A DNA stretch of 64,000 nt. It comes from Geminicoccaceae bacterium. Lineage in GTDB: Bacteria > Pseudomonadota > Alphaproteobacteria > Geminicoccales > Geminicoccaceae. This document shows positions 19,358-28,341 of the stretch, one piece after another (within the stretch, counting starts at the first letter, position 1; each line of letters begins with the position of its first letter). The notes below the pieces were generated by a model. That model saw nothing but the letters and a program-made list of their open reading frames with translations. It was not told the origin of the DNA and made no database searches. Location of the stretch: positions 16,308 to 80,307 of the forward strand of contig JANQNY010000033.1 of assembly GCA_028279345.1 (NCBI GenBank). Reading direction: 5' to 3'. The translations under genes and the position numbers were made by a program.

Positions 19358-19485
19358 GTCCTCGAAGCGTCCGTTCGATGCAACCCCCGGTGCGCCACAC
19401 GCGGCTGCGCCGAGGCCCAGGCTTCCGGCCGCGTCGACGGGCTGATAGGGGTTCTCGTCCGGGGCACCGACCCCTGGGAGTGACC

Positions 19486-20658
19486 ATGAGCGATGCGTCG
19501 ACCGCCGTGCTGCAGGTGCTGCCGCGCTTGGAGAGCGGCGGTGTCGAGCGCGGCACCGTGGAGATCGCCCTGGGTCTCAAGGCCGCGGGCTGGCGATCGT
19601 TCGTAGCGGCCGAACCGGGTCGCCTCGTGCCGGAACTCGAGGCAGCGGGCGTTCGATACGTCGAGCTGCCGCTCGCCTCGAAGAATCCCATGGTGATCTG
19701 GCAGAACGCCAAGCGGCTCGAGGAGATCGTCCGCGCCGAGCGCATCGACGTCGTCCACGCCCGCTCACGCGCGCCGGCCTGGAGTGCTCTGCGCGCCGCG
19801 CGCCGCGCCCAGGTCCCGTTCGTCACCACCTTCCACTCCATCTACTCGGGCTACGAGCAGGCGGTGAAGCAGCGCTACAATGCGGTGATGACCAAGGGCG
19901 ACCGTGTAATCGCGATCTCCGACTACGTCGCCGGGCACGTCCAGAGCCACTACGCCGTAGCGCCGGAGCGGGTGCGCGTGATCCCCCGCGCGGTCGACCT
20001 CGAGCTGTTCGATCCGGCAATGGTCGACGACGACCGCCGGGCGGCGCTTCGCGCGCGCTGGGACCTTGCGCCGGGCCAGTCGATCGTCATGCTTCCCGGC
20101 CGTGTCACGCGGCGGAAGGGGCACTTGGAACTCTTGCGCGCGCTGAAGCGGCTCGGGCGGGACGATGTCATCTGCGTCATGGTGGGCCCCGCCGAAGCGG
20201 GTGAGAGCTACAAGAAGCAGGTCGACCTGTTCGCGCGCACCGCGCGGCTGGACCGGCAGGTGCTGATGACGGGCCAGTGCGACGACATGCCGGCGGCCCT
20301 CAGCCTCGCCGACGTCGTGGCAGTACCGTCGATCGAGACGCCGGAGGCGTTCGGTCGCGTTTCGATCGAAGCCCAGGCGATGGGGAAGCCCGTGGTCGTC
20401 CACAGCATCGGCGGCCTGCCCGAGACGATCATGCCGGCGGCGACGGGCTGGCTCGTCGAGCCGGGCGACACCGAGCAACTCGCCGAGGCGCTGACGCTGG
20501 CCCTAGCTATGCCCGCGGAGGTGCGAGCGCGCACGGCGGTTCGCGCGCGCAGCTTCGTCGCCGAACGGTTCGCGCTGGAGCGCATGGTCGCCTCGACGCT
20601 CGACGTCTACCGCGAGGTCGTTCCTGGCGCGCCGTCAGCCCCGGTGCTGCAGCGGTGA
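19486..20658 (+). CDS. GT4 family glycosyltransferase
   Basis: A 390-residue GT-B fold transferase. The N-terminal acceptor half opens VLQVLPRLESGGVERGT, the usual GT4 start; the donor half contains VMLPGRVTRRKGH and the E-x7-E signature region SIETPEAFGRVSIEAQAMGKPVV. Related proteins act in lipopolysaccharide or capsule synthesis at the inner face of the membrane. GGGAG before the ATG at 19486 supports this start over the longer frame. The stop overlaps the GTG of the protease gene (GTGA). Sugar and acceptor are not inferable. Confidence 0.9.
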   Translation: MSDASTAVLQVLPRLESGGVERGTVEIALGLKAAGWRSFVAAEPGRLVPELEAAGVRYVELPLASKNPMVIWQNAKRLEEIVRAERIDVVHARSRAPAWSALRAARRAQVPFVTTFHSIYSGYEQAVKQRYNAVMTKGDRVIAISDYVAGHVQSHYAVAPERVRVIPRAVDLELFDPAMVDDDRRAALRARWDLAPGQSIVMLPGRVTRRKGHLELLRALKRLGRDDVICVMVGPAEAGESYKKQVDLFARTARLDRQVLMTGQCDDMPAALSLADVVAVPSIETPEAFGRVSIEAQAMGKPVVVHSIGGLPETIMPAATGWLVEPGDTEQLAEALTLALAMPAEVRARTAVRARSFVAERFALERMVASTLDVYREVVPGAPSAPVLQR

Positions 20659-21335
20659 GGCGCGCCGGCCTCGTCCTGCTCTCGGTGCTCTTGGTCTTGG
20701 CGATCCCGATGCCGGCGCTGGGACTTCTGCCCAATCCCTGGGCTGCGGTCGGTCGGCTCGACATCGCCGGCAAGCGCTTCTGTACGGGCACGGTGATCGC
20801 CGAGCGCTCGGTGCTCACCGCCGCCCATTGCTTGTTCGAGCCCGACACCGCTCGGGTGATACCGTTGAGCAACATCGTCTTTCAGGTGGGGTTGCGTGGT
20901 CGCGAGGTGGTGCGCCGGCTGACGCCGCGGGCGGTGCGGTTCGTCGAGGGCTACCTACCGCTGCAGGCCGACCGGCTCAGCGTTCTCGAGCGCGACCTCG
21001 CCGTGCTCGAATTTGCCGAGCCGCTGGGCGCCACGCCGTTGGAACTGCACCCCGGGCGCACCGGCTACGCCGAGCCGCTATCGACGGTCCGCTATGGACG
21101 GAGCCGCCCACATCGGGTGACCGTCGACCATGGCTGCCGGCTTCGCTTCAAGCTCGGTCGTCTCTGGCAGACGAGTTGTCCTGGCGAGCAGGGGAATTCT
21201 GGCGCGCCGCTCTTGGTGCCATCCGAGCGCGGCCCGCGCATCGCCGCCGTCGTTGTCGCCGTCCGGACCGATTCCCGGCGCAGCTGGCTGCTCGCGGCAC
21301 CGCTCGACGGCGGTCGCGTGCTCCCGGACGGCTAG
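20655..21335 (+). CDS. Secreted trypsin-like serine protease
   Basis: A 226-residue exported protein with an N-terminal signal sequence (RRAGLVLLSVLLVLAIPMPALG). The chymotrypsin-fold triad is clear: His58 in LTAAHC, Asp114 in ERDLAVLEF and Ser182 in GEQGNSGAPL; GNSG replaces the more common GDSG. Cys residues at 43 and 59 are placed for the usual disulfide around the histidine. There is no PDZ domain, so it is not DegP-like. The GTG start overlaps the stop of the GT4 gene, so the two are coupled. Likely periplasmic; substrate unknown. Confidence 0.85.
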   Translation: MRRAGLVLLSVLLVLAIPMPALGLLPNPWAAVGRLDIAGKRFCTGTVIAERSVLTAAHCLFEPDTARVIPLSNIVFQVGLRGREVVRRLTPRAVRFVEGYLPLQADRLSVLERDLAVLEFAEPLGATPLELHPGRTGYAEPLSTVRYGRSRPHRVTVDHGCRLRFKLGRLWQTSCPGEQGNSGAPLLVPSERGPRIAAVVVAVRTDSRRSWLLAAPLDGGRVLPDG

Positions 21336-21364
21336 GGTTGGGCTCGAGAAGGACCACTCTGAGC

Positions 21365-21958
21365 TCAGAGCGCGATCCAGTACCGGCGGAGCGGGCCACC
21401 GCCGAAGATGTCGTCCACCGTGTTCTCGTGGACCCCACCATTGGCCTCGATCACGGCGGCTGATGCAGGGTTGTCATCATGGCAGGTGAGCAGAAGCTGC
21501 TCCAGGCCCAGCGACCTTGCCTCCGTCTTGCCGAGGGCGAGGAGGCGCTTGCCGAAGCCCAGGCCCTGCAGACGTGGCCTGATGCCATAGCCCATGTGGC
21601 CGCCTGACTGCCGCAGATAGTCGTTCAGTACATGGCGAAAGCTGAGCTCGCCGACGAACGTCTCGCCGGCGACGAGCCAGTAGAGCGAGAAGGGCACGGC
21701 CGGAACGCTCCGGCCGTTGGGGAGGACGATGTCGCCGGTCTGGGCGACCCGCTCGGCGAGAAAGCCGTCCAGGTCGCGGACAACGGCAGAGATCTCGCGC
21801 GCGCTCAGCTGGCGCCGGTTGCCGCGACGGAAGCCTTCACGCAGAGCGTCGACAAAGCTCGCACCGAAGCGCACATCAGGTCGTACCAGCCGCGCCTGCT
21901 GTGGCATCACGCGGGCTCGTGCCTGATCGGCGTCGCCGATCCTCAAGGGCCGCGCCAT
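21365..21958 (-). CDS. GNAT family N-acetyltransferase
   Basis: A 197-residue acetyltransferase. The acetyl-CoA binding region is visible as [21 protein letters not shown] (motif A, read in two parts: [10 protein letters not shown] then LGFGKRLL), followed by [20 protein letters not shown], the usual motif B. This layout is common in proteins annotated as predicted acetyltransferases. The ATG at 21958 lies inside the end of the pirin gene (16-base overlap), so the genes are co-transcribed. The acceptor is unknown. Confidence 0.85.
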   Translation of the reverse strand: MARPLRIGDADQARARVMPQQARLVRPDVRFGASFVDALREGFRRGNRRQLSAREISAVVRDLDGFLAERVAQTGDIVLPNGRSVPAVPFSLYWLVAGETFVGELSFRHVLNDYLRQSGGHMGYGIRPRLQGLGFGKRLLALGKTEARSLGLEQLLLTCHDDNPASAAVIEANGGVHENTVDDIFGGGPLRRYWIAL

Positions 21959-22872
21959 GAGGGCAGCGGGGTGAACTCGGCATCGCCATGCACGTCGGCG
22001 AAGTTCCCCGCTTTCCAGTCCGCCTTGGCTTGCTCGATGCGCTCCTTCGACGACGAAACGAAGTTCCACCAGAGATATCGGGGGCCGTCCATCGGCTCAC
22101 CGCCGAGCAGCATGAGCCGGCTCGTGCTCAACGCCTCGACGGTGAGCGCGTCGCCGGGCCGGAACACTAGGAGTTGACCGGCGTCGTGATGCACGCCCGC
22201 GATGCGGACCGCTCCTTCGGCCACATAGATCGCGCGTTCTGGGTGACCTTCATCCACCGGGAGCCGCGCGCCTGGGTCCATCGCCACGTCGGCGTAGATC
22301 ATGTCGGTGAAGGTAGGCACGGGCGACGTGGCACCCCAGAGCGTGCCGGCGATGACCTGCGCGCGTAGGCCCCGGTCCTCGATCACCGGCATCGTGCCAT
22401 CGGCGTGATGCGCGAACGCGGGTGCCGTCTCCTCGTGGGACTTGGGCAATGCCACCCATGCCTGGATGCCGAAGAGCGCAGCGCCCCGGCCGCGTTCTTC
22501 CACCGGCGTGCGCTCGGAGTGGCTGATGCCGCGGCCAGCGGTCATCCAGTTGACCGCGCCCGGACGGATGGGGACCGACGTGCCGAGGCTGTCTCGATGC
22601 ATGATCTCGCCGCGGAACAGGTAGGTGACCGTCGAAAGGCCGATATGCGGATGCGGCCGGACATCGAGGCCCTGGCCGAGCAAGAACTCGTTCGGCCCCA
22701 TCTGGTCGAAGAAGACGAAGGGTCCCACCAGCCGCCGCTCGCGGGACGGCAGCGCGCGGCGTACCTGGAAGCCGCCGATGTCGTGGGCGTGCGGTAGGAC
22801 CACGGTCTCGATCGGGTCGATGTCCGCGGCGGTGAACCGGCACTCCGCCTCGCTACAATCGTGCCAGCTCAC
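21943..22872 (-). CDS. Pirin family protein
   Basis: A 309-residue bicupin. The first cupin holds the metal ligands in [13 protein letters not shown] plus a later His (GISHSE), typical of pirins, which bind Fe or act as quercetinase-like dioxygenases or redox-sensing partners. Pirin trademarks such as FVFFDQMGP and [12 protein letters not shown] are present. The GTG at 22872 is preferred since AGGAG lies six bases upstream; the longer frame starts with an unlikely Arg-rich tail. It leads a two-gene unit with the GNAT gene. Confidence 0.93.
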   Translation of the reverse strand: MSWHDCSEAECRFTAADIDPIETVVLPHAHDIGGFQVRRALPSRERRLVGPFVFFDQMGPNEFLLGQGLDVRPHPHIGLSTVTYLFRGEIMHRDSLGTSVPIRPGAVNWMTAGRGISHSERTPVEERGRGAALFGIQAWVALPKSHEETAPAFAHHADGTMPVIEDRGLRAQVIAGTLWGATSPVPTFTDMIYADVAMDPGARLPVDEGHPERAIYVAEGAVRIAGVHHDAGQLLVFRPGDALTVEALSTSRLMLLGGEPMDGPRYLWWNFVSSSKERIEQAKADWKAGNFADVHGDAEFTPLPSWRGP

Positions 22873-22957
22873 CCGCCTCTCCTCTCGCTCATCGTCGGCC
22901 GAGAAGGCAGCCCTCGGTCGCCGGCGCAAACCCGGACCTTAGGCGCTCAACGGCCTC

Positions 22958-25204
22958 TCAGCGCGGGACGACGCAGGGCTGGGTCGGCAGCCGGCGATTG
23001 GCGAGCTCGGCCAACGGCGTGCCGCGCTGCTGTTCCCACGTGTGCTCAACAAGTCGCAGGTCGCAGAGCATGGCGTCGCCGAGCGCGTCGGCGCCGGCGC
23101 AGTCCTGCTGCTGCAGGCGTCGGGCGACCTCGACCTCGAAGAGCCAGACACCGAACTGGTCGCGGGGCACCTGACGTCCCGCCGCTGCGGCGATCCGGCG
23201 CGCAATACCCGTCGTGATGCCGTCGCGGCTTGCGGAGCAGGCGAGCCTGCTCAGGCTCGCGTAGAGCTTCTCGTGGGCGAAGACGTCGGGGCCGGTGGCG
23301 TTGTGCTTGATCCAGGCCAGGGTTTCCAGGATCTTGTCCGGGCCCCGTACCGCCAGGGACACCTGCTGGCGGACCCGGGGGTCCTGGCCGGAGAGGTCGA
23401 GAAGGGCGACGTCTACGGGCATGGACGTAGCGCCTTCGCCGACGACGCCTTCGAGCTCGCGCCAGAACGTCGACGAGCCCAAGGCGGTAAGCGCCGATAT
23501 CTCGGTGAGCCAGCCTTGGTCGACCCGAACGAGCGTGGCGTCACGGAGGTCGGCACCAGCAAGCGAGAGACCGTCGACGCCGTTCACCCGACCTTCGTCG
23601 TCGACCCCGACGACGAAGCGGGCGTTTCGGAGATCGGCCCCGTCGAGGCGCGCCCGCGCGAGGTCGCTGTCGATGAAGACGGCACTCCGGAGATTGGCGC
23701 CGCGCAGGTCGGTGTCGACGAGCTTGCTGCGCGTGAACCTCGCACCGAAGAGGTCGGCGCCGGTGAGGTTGTGCGTGCTCAGATCGACCCCGTCGAGGTC
23801 GGCAAAGGTGAAGGCCGTCTCGAGGATCTTCGCTTGGTGCAGCTTGGCGCCGTCGAGCTCCGCCTTGAAGAGGAAGGCGCCGCGGAGATCGGCATTGGAC
23901 AGGTCGGCGCCCTCGAGGCGGGTATTGCAGAGCGTGACGCCCTTCCACGTCGAGCTGACCTCGCTCGGGCAGCCGCGCATCTCCCCGGCGTGGTAGTCGC
24001 CCAGTTCGGCGAAAGCGAGGCGCGTGTAGACGAGCTTCGCGCCGCGCAGATCGGCGCCTCGCAGGTTGACGCCCGGCAGATGCGTGCCCGTGAGGTCCGC
24101 ATAGCGCAGGTCGCGTCCGGCGACCTGGATGGCTGCCGCCATCAGCCGCCAGGCCTCCGCTTCGCCCACCTGCTTGATGAGTTCCGGCGACGGTGTGCTG
24201 ATGGCGATGGCGGCCTCGCGCAGCACCAGGTTGCGCCGCGCAAACAGCAGGCTGCGGTCGGGATGCTCCGCGACGAGATAGGTGATGCACAGCATGTGGC
24301 GGGGCTTTGCCTCACCGACGCTCGTCACGGCGAACAGCCGCAGCGGGTTCAACGTCCAGCCGCTGCAGGCGGGCGTGTCGGAAGCCGATGGCGTGATATC
24401 CTCTGCGACCAGCGCGGCGCCTTCGGCGGGTGGCGGCCCTCCGGCAAGAGCGTTGTCCAGCCTCGTCACGGTGGCCGCCGACGCGCTCACGAGGGCCCGC
24501 TCCAGATGCTCGTCGGGCAAGGTGGCGACGACGAACGCCACGGCCAACACCACGCCCGCAAAACACCCGTTGAGAAGCGACCAGGTTCGGGTCGGTTGCA
24601 GCCGATGGTCGATGGGCGCGGCCGGCGCGGCGCCCCGCCAGGCGACGTGGAGCATTGCCCAGATGGTCACCACATCGATGAGGATGAGGCCGCGGTGGAG
24701 CCAGGTGACCAACGGGTCGTGGAACGGGAGAAAGCGGAGTTGCGCCAGGAGGAGCGTGCCAAGGGGGACGCCCACCAGCGTGAAGGCGACCAAGAGCGAC
24801 AACAGATGGGATGACCGGTCCCGCCGCTGTACGCCAGCGACGGCCCACTGCACGACCAGTGCGGTCGGGAGCTGATCCATGATGGTGTCGCGTTCGGGCC
24901 GGTCGCGGACGAGCGCCAATAGCTCGTGCACGCGCAGGAGGAGGTTGCGCACCTGGAGCAGCGCCGCGCCGTGCAGGAGTGCTATGGCGAGGGGAACGAC
25001 CACGAAGATGCCGACAAGCGGCAGGCGCGTGCCGATCTGTGGCAGCGGCTTGCTGGTATTCAGAAAGATGTCCTGATGCGACGTCTCGATGATCGTCGCG
25101 AGGAAAATGAGGCAGACGGTCAATAGCAACGCAGACGACCGACCGACGTCGGTTGCCGCACGCCCGATAGCGTCGACCAGAATCTGTGGGTCGCGCTCGG
25201 TCAA
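22958..25204 (-). CDS. Membrane protein with C-terminal pentapeptide repeats
   Basis: A 748-residue protein. About six hydrophobic helices occupy the first 260 residues (SSALLLTVCLIFLATIIET, GIFVVVPLAIALLHGA, LLSLLVAFTLVGVPLG, LILIDVVTIWAMLHVAW and others). Residues about 375-610 hold pentapeptide repeats in several runs (ADLRGAKL, ADLSNADLRGA, ADLFGARF, ADLRNARF), expected to form a right-handed beta-helix facing the cytoplasm. About 130 helical residues end the protein. The TTG start at 25204 is chosen because GGGAGG lies about six bases upstream; the longer open frame would run antisense through the tRNA gene. Similar architecture occurs in many bacteria without known function. A 590-residue antisense frame over it is a shadow. 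Confidence 0.85.
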   Translation of the reverse strand: MTERDPQILVDAIGRAATDVGRSSALLLTVCLIFLATIIETSHQDIFLNTSKPLPQIGTRLPLVGIFVVVPLAIALLHGAALLQVRNLLLRVHELLALVRDRPERDTIMDQLPTALVVQWAVAGVQRRDRSSHLLSLLVAFTLVGVPLGTLLLAQLRFLPFHDPLVTWLHRGLILIDVVTIWAMLHVAWRGAAPAAPIDHRLQPTRTWSLLNGCFAGVVLAVAFVVATLPDEHLERALVSASAATVTRLDNALAGGPPPAEGAALVAEDITPSASDTPACSGWTLNPLRLFAVTSVGEAKPRHMLCITYLVAEHPDRSLLFARRNLVLREAAIAISTPSPELIKQVGEAEAWRLMAAAIQVAGRDLRYADLTGTHLPGVNLRGADLRGAKLVYTRLAFAELGDYHAGEMRGCPSEVSSTWKGVTLCNTRLEGADLSNADLRGAFLFKAELDGAKLHQAKILETAFTFADLDGVDLSTHNLTGADLFGARFTRSKLVDTDLRGANLRSAVFIDSDLARARLDGADLRNARFVVGVDDEGRVNGVDGLSLAGADLRDATLVRVDQGWLTEISALTALGSSTFWRELEGVVGEGATSMPVDVALLDLSGQDPRVRQQVSLAVRGPDKILETLAWIKHNATGPDVFAHEKLYASLSRLACSASRDGITTGIARRIAAAAGRQVPRDQFGVWLFEVEVARRLQQQDCAGADALGDAMLCDLRLVEHTWEQQRGTPLAELANRRLPTQPCVVPR

Positions 25205-25346
25205 TTCACCCTCCCGCACTATTACCGCGGCGTGTACAAAATGAAACCCAAGGTCGTATCGGTCACAAGCGAGCGGAACGTCCAGGCAACCCGCCCATCG
25301 CCCTGCTTTACAGCGATGGTCGGCTGGGCCTAGACCGCAGCCGAGT

Positions 25347-25659
25347 GGCCGCTTGGTGGAACGGTAGACACAAAGGACTCGGCGTTTTGGGTCTCCCGGC
25401 TGGAAACGGTCGGGTAACAAAGGCGTCAAATTCGGGGAACGCTTGACTGCCGATCCCGAGCCAAGCCTCGCAATGCGCGCGGCGTTGCGGGGAAGGTGTA
25501 GAGACTGGTAGGCGCCCGCCTAAGTCGCCACTCGTGGCGATAGGGCGAAGGGACAGTCCAGACCACGAACCCGGTTCGCCGGGGCGGCGAAAGCCGAAGT
25601 GGTACGTAAAATCCTTAGGGGGCAACCCCGTGCGGGTTCGACTCCCGCAGCGGCCACCA
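25347..25659 (+). tRNA. tRNA-Leu(UAA), interrupted by a group I intron
   Basis: The exons are 25347-25379 and 25607-25659. Joined they give an 86-nt class II tRNA: acceptor GGCCGCT/AGCGGCC, Leu-type D-arm (TGGTGGAACGGTAGACAC), anticodon stem AAGGA/TCCTT with loop CUUAAAA (anticodon UAA), a GGGG-GCAA-CCCC variable arm, T-arm GCGGG-TTCGACT-CCCGC, discriminator A and an encoded CCA. The split falls between U33 and U34. Decoding is of UUA and UUG leucine codons. The gene stands alone, 142 bases upstream of the divergent pentapeptide gene start. Confidence 0.95.
25380..25606 (+). ncRNA. Group I intron (subgroup IC3-like) in tRNA-Leu
   Basis: A 227-nt self-splicing intron candidate without an open reading frame. 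P1 pairs exon GGACT (25375-25379) with GGTCT (25390-25394), giving the required U-G wobble at the 5' splice site. P10 pairs exon TAAAA (25607-25611) with TTTTG (25385-25389), and the last intron base is G. Core blocks GTCAAATTCGG, GAGCCAAGC, AAGGTGTAGAGACTG and ACAGTCCAGA closely follow the Azoarcus tRNA-Ile intron as I recall it; P7 is GACTG/CAGTC. P9 carries CCCGG-TTCG-CCGGG and GGC-GAAA-GCC hairpins, and P2 is a 7-bp stem with a GGAAAC loop. The boundary choice rests on omega-G and P10. Confidence 0.95.
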
Positions 25660-25695
25660 TTCCTTGTCGGCAGACGGCTAGTGACGCCTCAAATC

Positions 25696-26199
25696 CTAAT
25701 TTATCGGAGTCCTGACCGGTATGCGGTAGTCCACGCTTGCGGTGCCTTCCACAACAACTTTGGAAGAGCCTTTCTCTTCAATTAAGATATCGACTTTACC
25801 TAGTTCTAGCCAACTGGAACCGACCTCCTTTGCTTTCGCGACATAAGATTTGCCTGCTTCGAAATTCATAGTTGTTTGTAGACCTGCACGACGCTTTCCG
25901 TGAGTGAACTGCACCACAATCGTGTGTTGGCCTGGTGATACATCAATCGGTTGGTCATAAGCCGCGTCTCTCGGCTCGCTTCCATCGATTCTAACAATGG
26001 TCGTATATTGGTCAGCTTCGGGCCAGGTATCCGCTACCTTCGAACCTTGGATTGTTGCATTTGTTGTTGCGCTGGATACGCCGGCCTGTGCGTAGGTTGG
26101 ATCATCTGTCCAGCTTGCCGACAGCAAAACTGCCAAGGCGATCAACACCGCTCTCGATACGTACGCCCACGTGATAGAGACAGGATTCAGCATTGTCAA
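25696..26199 (-). CDS. Hypothetical secreted protein in low-GC segment
   Basis: A 167-residue protein with a signal peptide (AVLIALAVLLSASW, cleavage near TYAQA) and a beta-rich mature part. One stretch, IDVSPGQHTIVVQFTHG followed by FEAGKSYVAKAKEVG, reads like the PEGA-type or DUF2846-type folds in which a glycan- or lipid-facing beta domain is built; I do not recognise the family firmly. The TTG start at 26199 has GGGAGG eight bases upstream, while the ATG six bases on would be too far. Its base composition is clearly lower in GC than the rest of the window, suggesting acquisition. Confidence 0.65.
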   Translation of the reverse strand: MTMLNPVSITWAYVSRAVLIALAVLLSASWTDDPTYAQAGVSSATTNATIQGSKVADTWPEADQYTTIVRIDGSEPRDAAYDQPIDVSPGQHTIVVQFTHGKRRAGLQTTMNFEAGKSYVAKAKEVGSSWLELGKVDILIEEKGSSKVVVEGTASVDYRIPVRTPIN

Positions 26200-26531
26200 A
26201 CTATTTGCCTCCCAATCGAGTATTGTAAATAAAAACCTTCGACAAACAGAGCCGCATAGCTCCTATCTTCTGGAGTGCGTCTTTTTCCTTGCTCTTTTGT
26301 CGAGAAATGTAAGGGTCCTGCTGCGACTCCTGCCGTATAACAACTATGGAGTGTAGCAGCACGTGAGGCAAAGCTTCAAGCATTAGGATGGACCGCACTT
26401 GCAATCAGAAGCTGCAGTTCAACTACTGGGGGAAGTTGGACGCGGGTTGCCCTCTTTCAAGTGAGATGCCGTCAGCATCCGCAGCAGCTCGATGCGGCAC
26501 CCCCCGTACTCCTGTTGGCAGCGCTCAGCGC
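26200..26531. other. AT-richer intergenic stretch
   Basis: No gene is supported here. The part next to 26200 is AT-rich and should hold the promoter of the secreted-protein gene on the minus strand. The rest is of mixed composition with no clear hairpin or RNA. Confidence 0.5.
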
Positions 26532-26948
26532 TCAAGGAGCGTGCGAACCACCGCTCTTTCGCTGGAACGCCGCATCGACGCTCCAAGGCCCCGGTCCGGC
26601 GAAGACGATGTAGAGAAAGACGAAACAGTAGAGGATCGCCGCATCGCCACCGTTGTTGACGGGAAAGAAGTCCCGCGGCGCATGCGCGATCCAGTAGGCG
26701 AACGCCATGAGCCCGGATGACAAGAAGGCTGCGGCCCGTGTCTGGAAGCCAAGAACCAGCGCCGCGCCGCAAACCAACTCGATGGCGCCCGCGATCCACG
26801 ACAGCGAGAGAAACTCGACGACACGCTCCGTGGCGGGAAAACCGAGCATCTTCTGCGTGCCGTGCGCCAGGAAAATCAGGCCCGCGACAATGCGCAGTAC
26901 GCTGAGGAAAGGTGGTGCCCAAGTGGTCAGCGTTCTCTCACGATCCAA
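26532..26948 (-). CDS. DoxX family membrane protein
   Basis: A 138-residue protein with four hydrophobic helices. FLSVLRIVAGLIFLAHGTQKMLGFP is the hallmark first helix of DoxX (read as FLSVLRIVAGLIF then LAHGTQKMLGFP), and GAIELVCGAALVLGF the second. DoxX-type proteins are inner-membrane proteins linked to thiosulfate:quinone oxidoreductase or redox homeostasis. The start is a TTG at 26948 with an AGAGGG upstream; no better start lies near. Isolated gene. Confidence 0.88.
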   Translation of the reverse strand: MDRERTLTTWAPPFLSVLRIVAGLIFLAHGTQKMLGFPATERVVEFLSLSWIAGAIELVCGAALVLGFQTRAAAFLSSGLMAFAYWIAHAPRDFFPVNNGGDAAILYCFVFLYIVFAGPGPWSVDAAFQRKSGGSHAP

Positions 26949-27249
26949 CAGTTCGCCCTCTCACGGCACAGGTGGCAGCTCCGCGGCGGTTTAGCCTTAG
27001 AGCAATCGCTAGGATTGCCGCGTCATTTATTGCTTTTTCAATAATGTGTCAAATGAAACTAAGATCGGCAGCCAATCAGAGAAGTTTTTATCATTAACAA
27101 TTCAAGTCTAGGTAATGAAGGATGGTCGACCGACGGCGGAGGCCCACAGGCCGACGATCACCCGCCACGGCGGCGAGCGCATCGGCAAGCTCGAGCCAGC
27201 CGTCGGAGGATGCGTGGAGACGCCTTCGGACTTTGGCGGTGCGACGGCC

Positions 27250-28278
27250 TCAAGCGACCTTGAGGCGGCGCTGAAGCTCGCTCGACGAGGTGGTGTACTG
27301 AAACCGGAGCTTGTCGCCGGGCCGTGCGAGCGGGAACGCGCCGCGCGCGGCAAGTGCCGCTTCGTGGAAGCCGGACAGGATCAGCTTGAGCTTGCCGGGG
27401 TAGTGGTTGATATCGCCGATAGCGAAGACCCCCGGCGTCGACGTCTCGAACTTCTCGGTGTCAACCTTGATCAGCTTGTTGTTCTCGAAGTCGAGCTGCC
27501 AGTCGAGGATCGGGCCCAAGCGCATGTCGAGGCCGAAGAACGGCAGCAGCCGCTCGCACGCGACGGCCTCCGGGCCATCCGGTGTCTTCAGATGCACCGT
27601 CGAAAGTTGGCCGTCGTCGGCCTCCAAGTGATCGATCTCACCCAGGACGAAGCGCATGCGGCCGGCATCGACGGCGGCCATCACTTCGGCGACCGAGGCC
27701 GGCGCCGCTCGGAACCTGTCGCGCCGGTGGACGAGGGTCAGGCTCTTGGCGCTGTCCAAGAGGCTCAGCACCCAGTCGATTGCGCTGTCGCCGCCGCCGA
27801 CGACGGTGATGTGGCGGTCCTCGAACTCGGCCTTCTTGCGGATCGCGTAGAAGACCGACGTACCCTCGAGTTCGGCGATCCCTTCGATCTTGGGCTTCCT
27901 GGGGACGAAGCTGCCGCAGCCGGCCGCGATGAAGACTGCCGCTGCATCGACCACGAGACCGTCGTCCGTAGTGACCTCGAAGCGCCCATCACTCTTCCGC
28001 TCGAGCGTCAAGACCCGCTGGCCGAGACGATAGACGGGCTCGAAGGGCGCCGCCTGCTCTAGAAGCCGGTCAGTCAGCTCTTGGCCGCTCACCACCGGCA
28101 GGCCCGGAATGTCGTAGATGGGCTTCTCGGGGTAGAGTTCCGAGCATTGCCCGCCGGGTTTGGCGAGGCTGTCGATGACCACCGTGTTGAGGTCCAAGAG
28201 GCCCAGCTCGAACACGGCGAAGATACCTACGGGGCCGGCGCCGACGATGACGACGTCGGTGGACAAGTGCTCGCTCAT
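27250..28278 (-). CDS. Ferredoxin--NADP+ reductase, thioredoxin-reductase-like
   Basis: A 342-residue flavoprotein with an N-terminal FAD-binding GAGPVG (residues about 13-18), an NADPH-binding VVGGGDSAIDW in mid-protein and a C-terminal FAD contact GVFAIGDINHYPG. The TrxB redox pair CxxC is absent, and GGQCSELYPEKPIYDIPG is typical of the FNR group found in Bacillus, Chlorobium and alphaproteobacteria. It passes electrons between NADPH and ferredoxin or flavodoxin, as a homodimer. The start ATG at 28278 lies 64 bases from a perfect 18-bp palindrome in the intergenic region shared with the divergent amidase gene. Confidence 0.92.
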   Translation of the reverse strand: MSEHLSTDVVIVGAGPVGIFAVFELGLLDLNTVVIDSLAKPGGQCSELYPEKPIYDIPGLPVVSGQELTDRLLEQAAPFEPVYRLGQRVLTLERKSDGRFEVTTDDGLVVDAAAVFIAAGCGSFVPRKPKIEGIAELEGTSVFYAIRKKAEFEDRHITVVGGGDSAIDWVLSLLDSAKSLTLVHRRDRFRAAPASVAEVMAAVDAGRMRFVLGEIDHLEADDGQLSTVHLKTPDGPEAVACERLLPFFGLDMRLGPILDWQLDFENNKLIKVDTEKFETSTPGVFAIGDINHYPGKLKLILSGFHEAALAARGAFPLARPGDKLRFQYTTSSSELQRRLKVA

Positions 28279-28341
28279 GACGCTGGAGGGCCTCCGGAGA
28301 TAACGGTCGGTCGCGACAGCATGTGACGCGCGCGCGTTCGG

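Noticed and set aside
23042..24814. 590-residue open frame antisense to the pentapeptide gene
   Set aside because: Its repeats mirror the pentapeptide repeats on the other strand; composition (VGVGEV-like) is that of a shadow.
25380..25606. tRNA-Leu(CAA) instead of UAA, if the intron began after C25380
   Set aside because: This would need a C-G pair at the 5' splice site and a terminal intron U; P10 pairing and the invariant terminal G favour U33/U34 and anticodon UAA.
25347..25659. Possible tmRNA 3' end (ends in a tRNA-like arm and CCA)
   Set aside because: The upstream part folds as a complete Leu-type tRNA 5' half plus a group I intron core; there is no tag peptide frame or tmRNA pseudoknot.
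25660..27110. Mobile element or prophage at the tRNA
   Set aside because: No integrase, transposase or repeated attachment site is visible in the window; only base composition hints at it.
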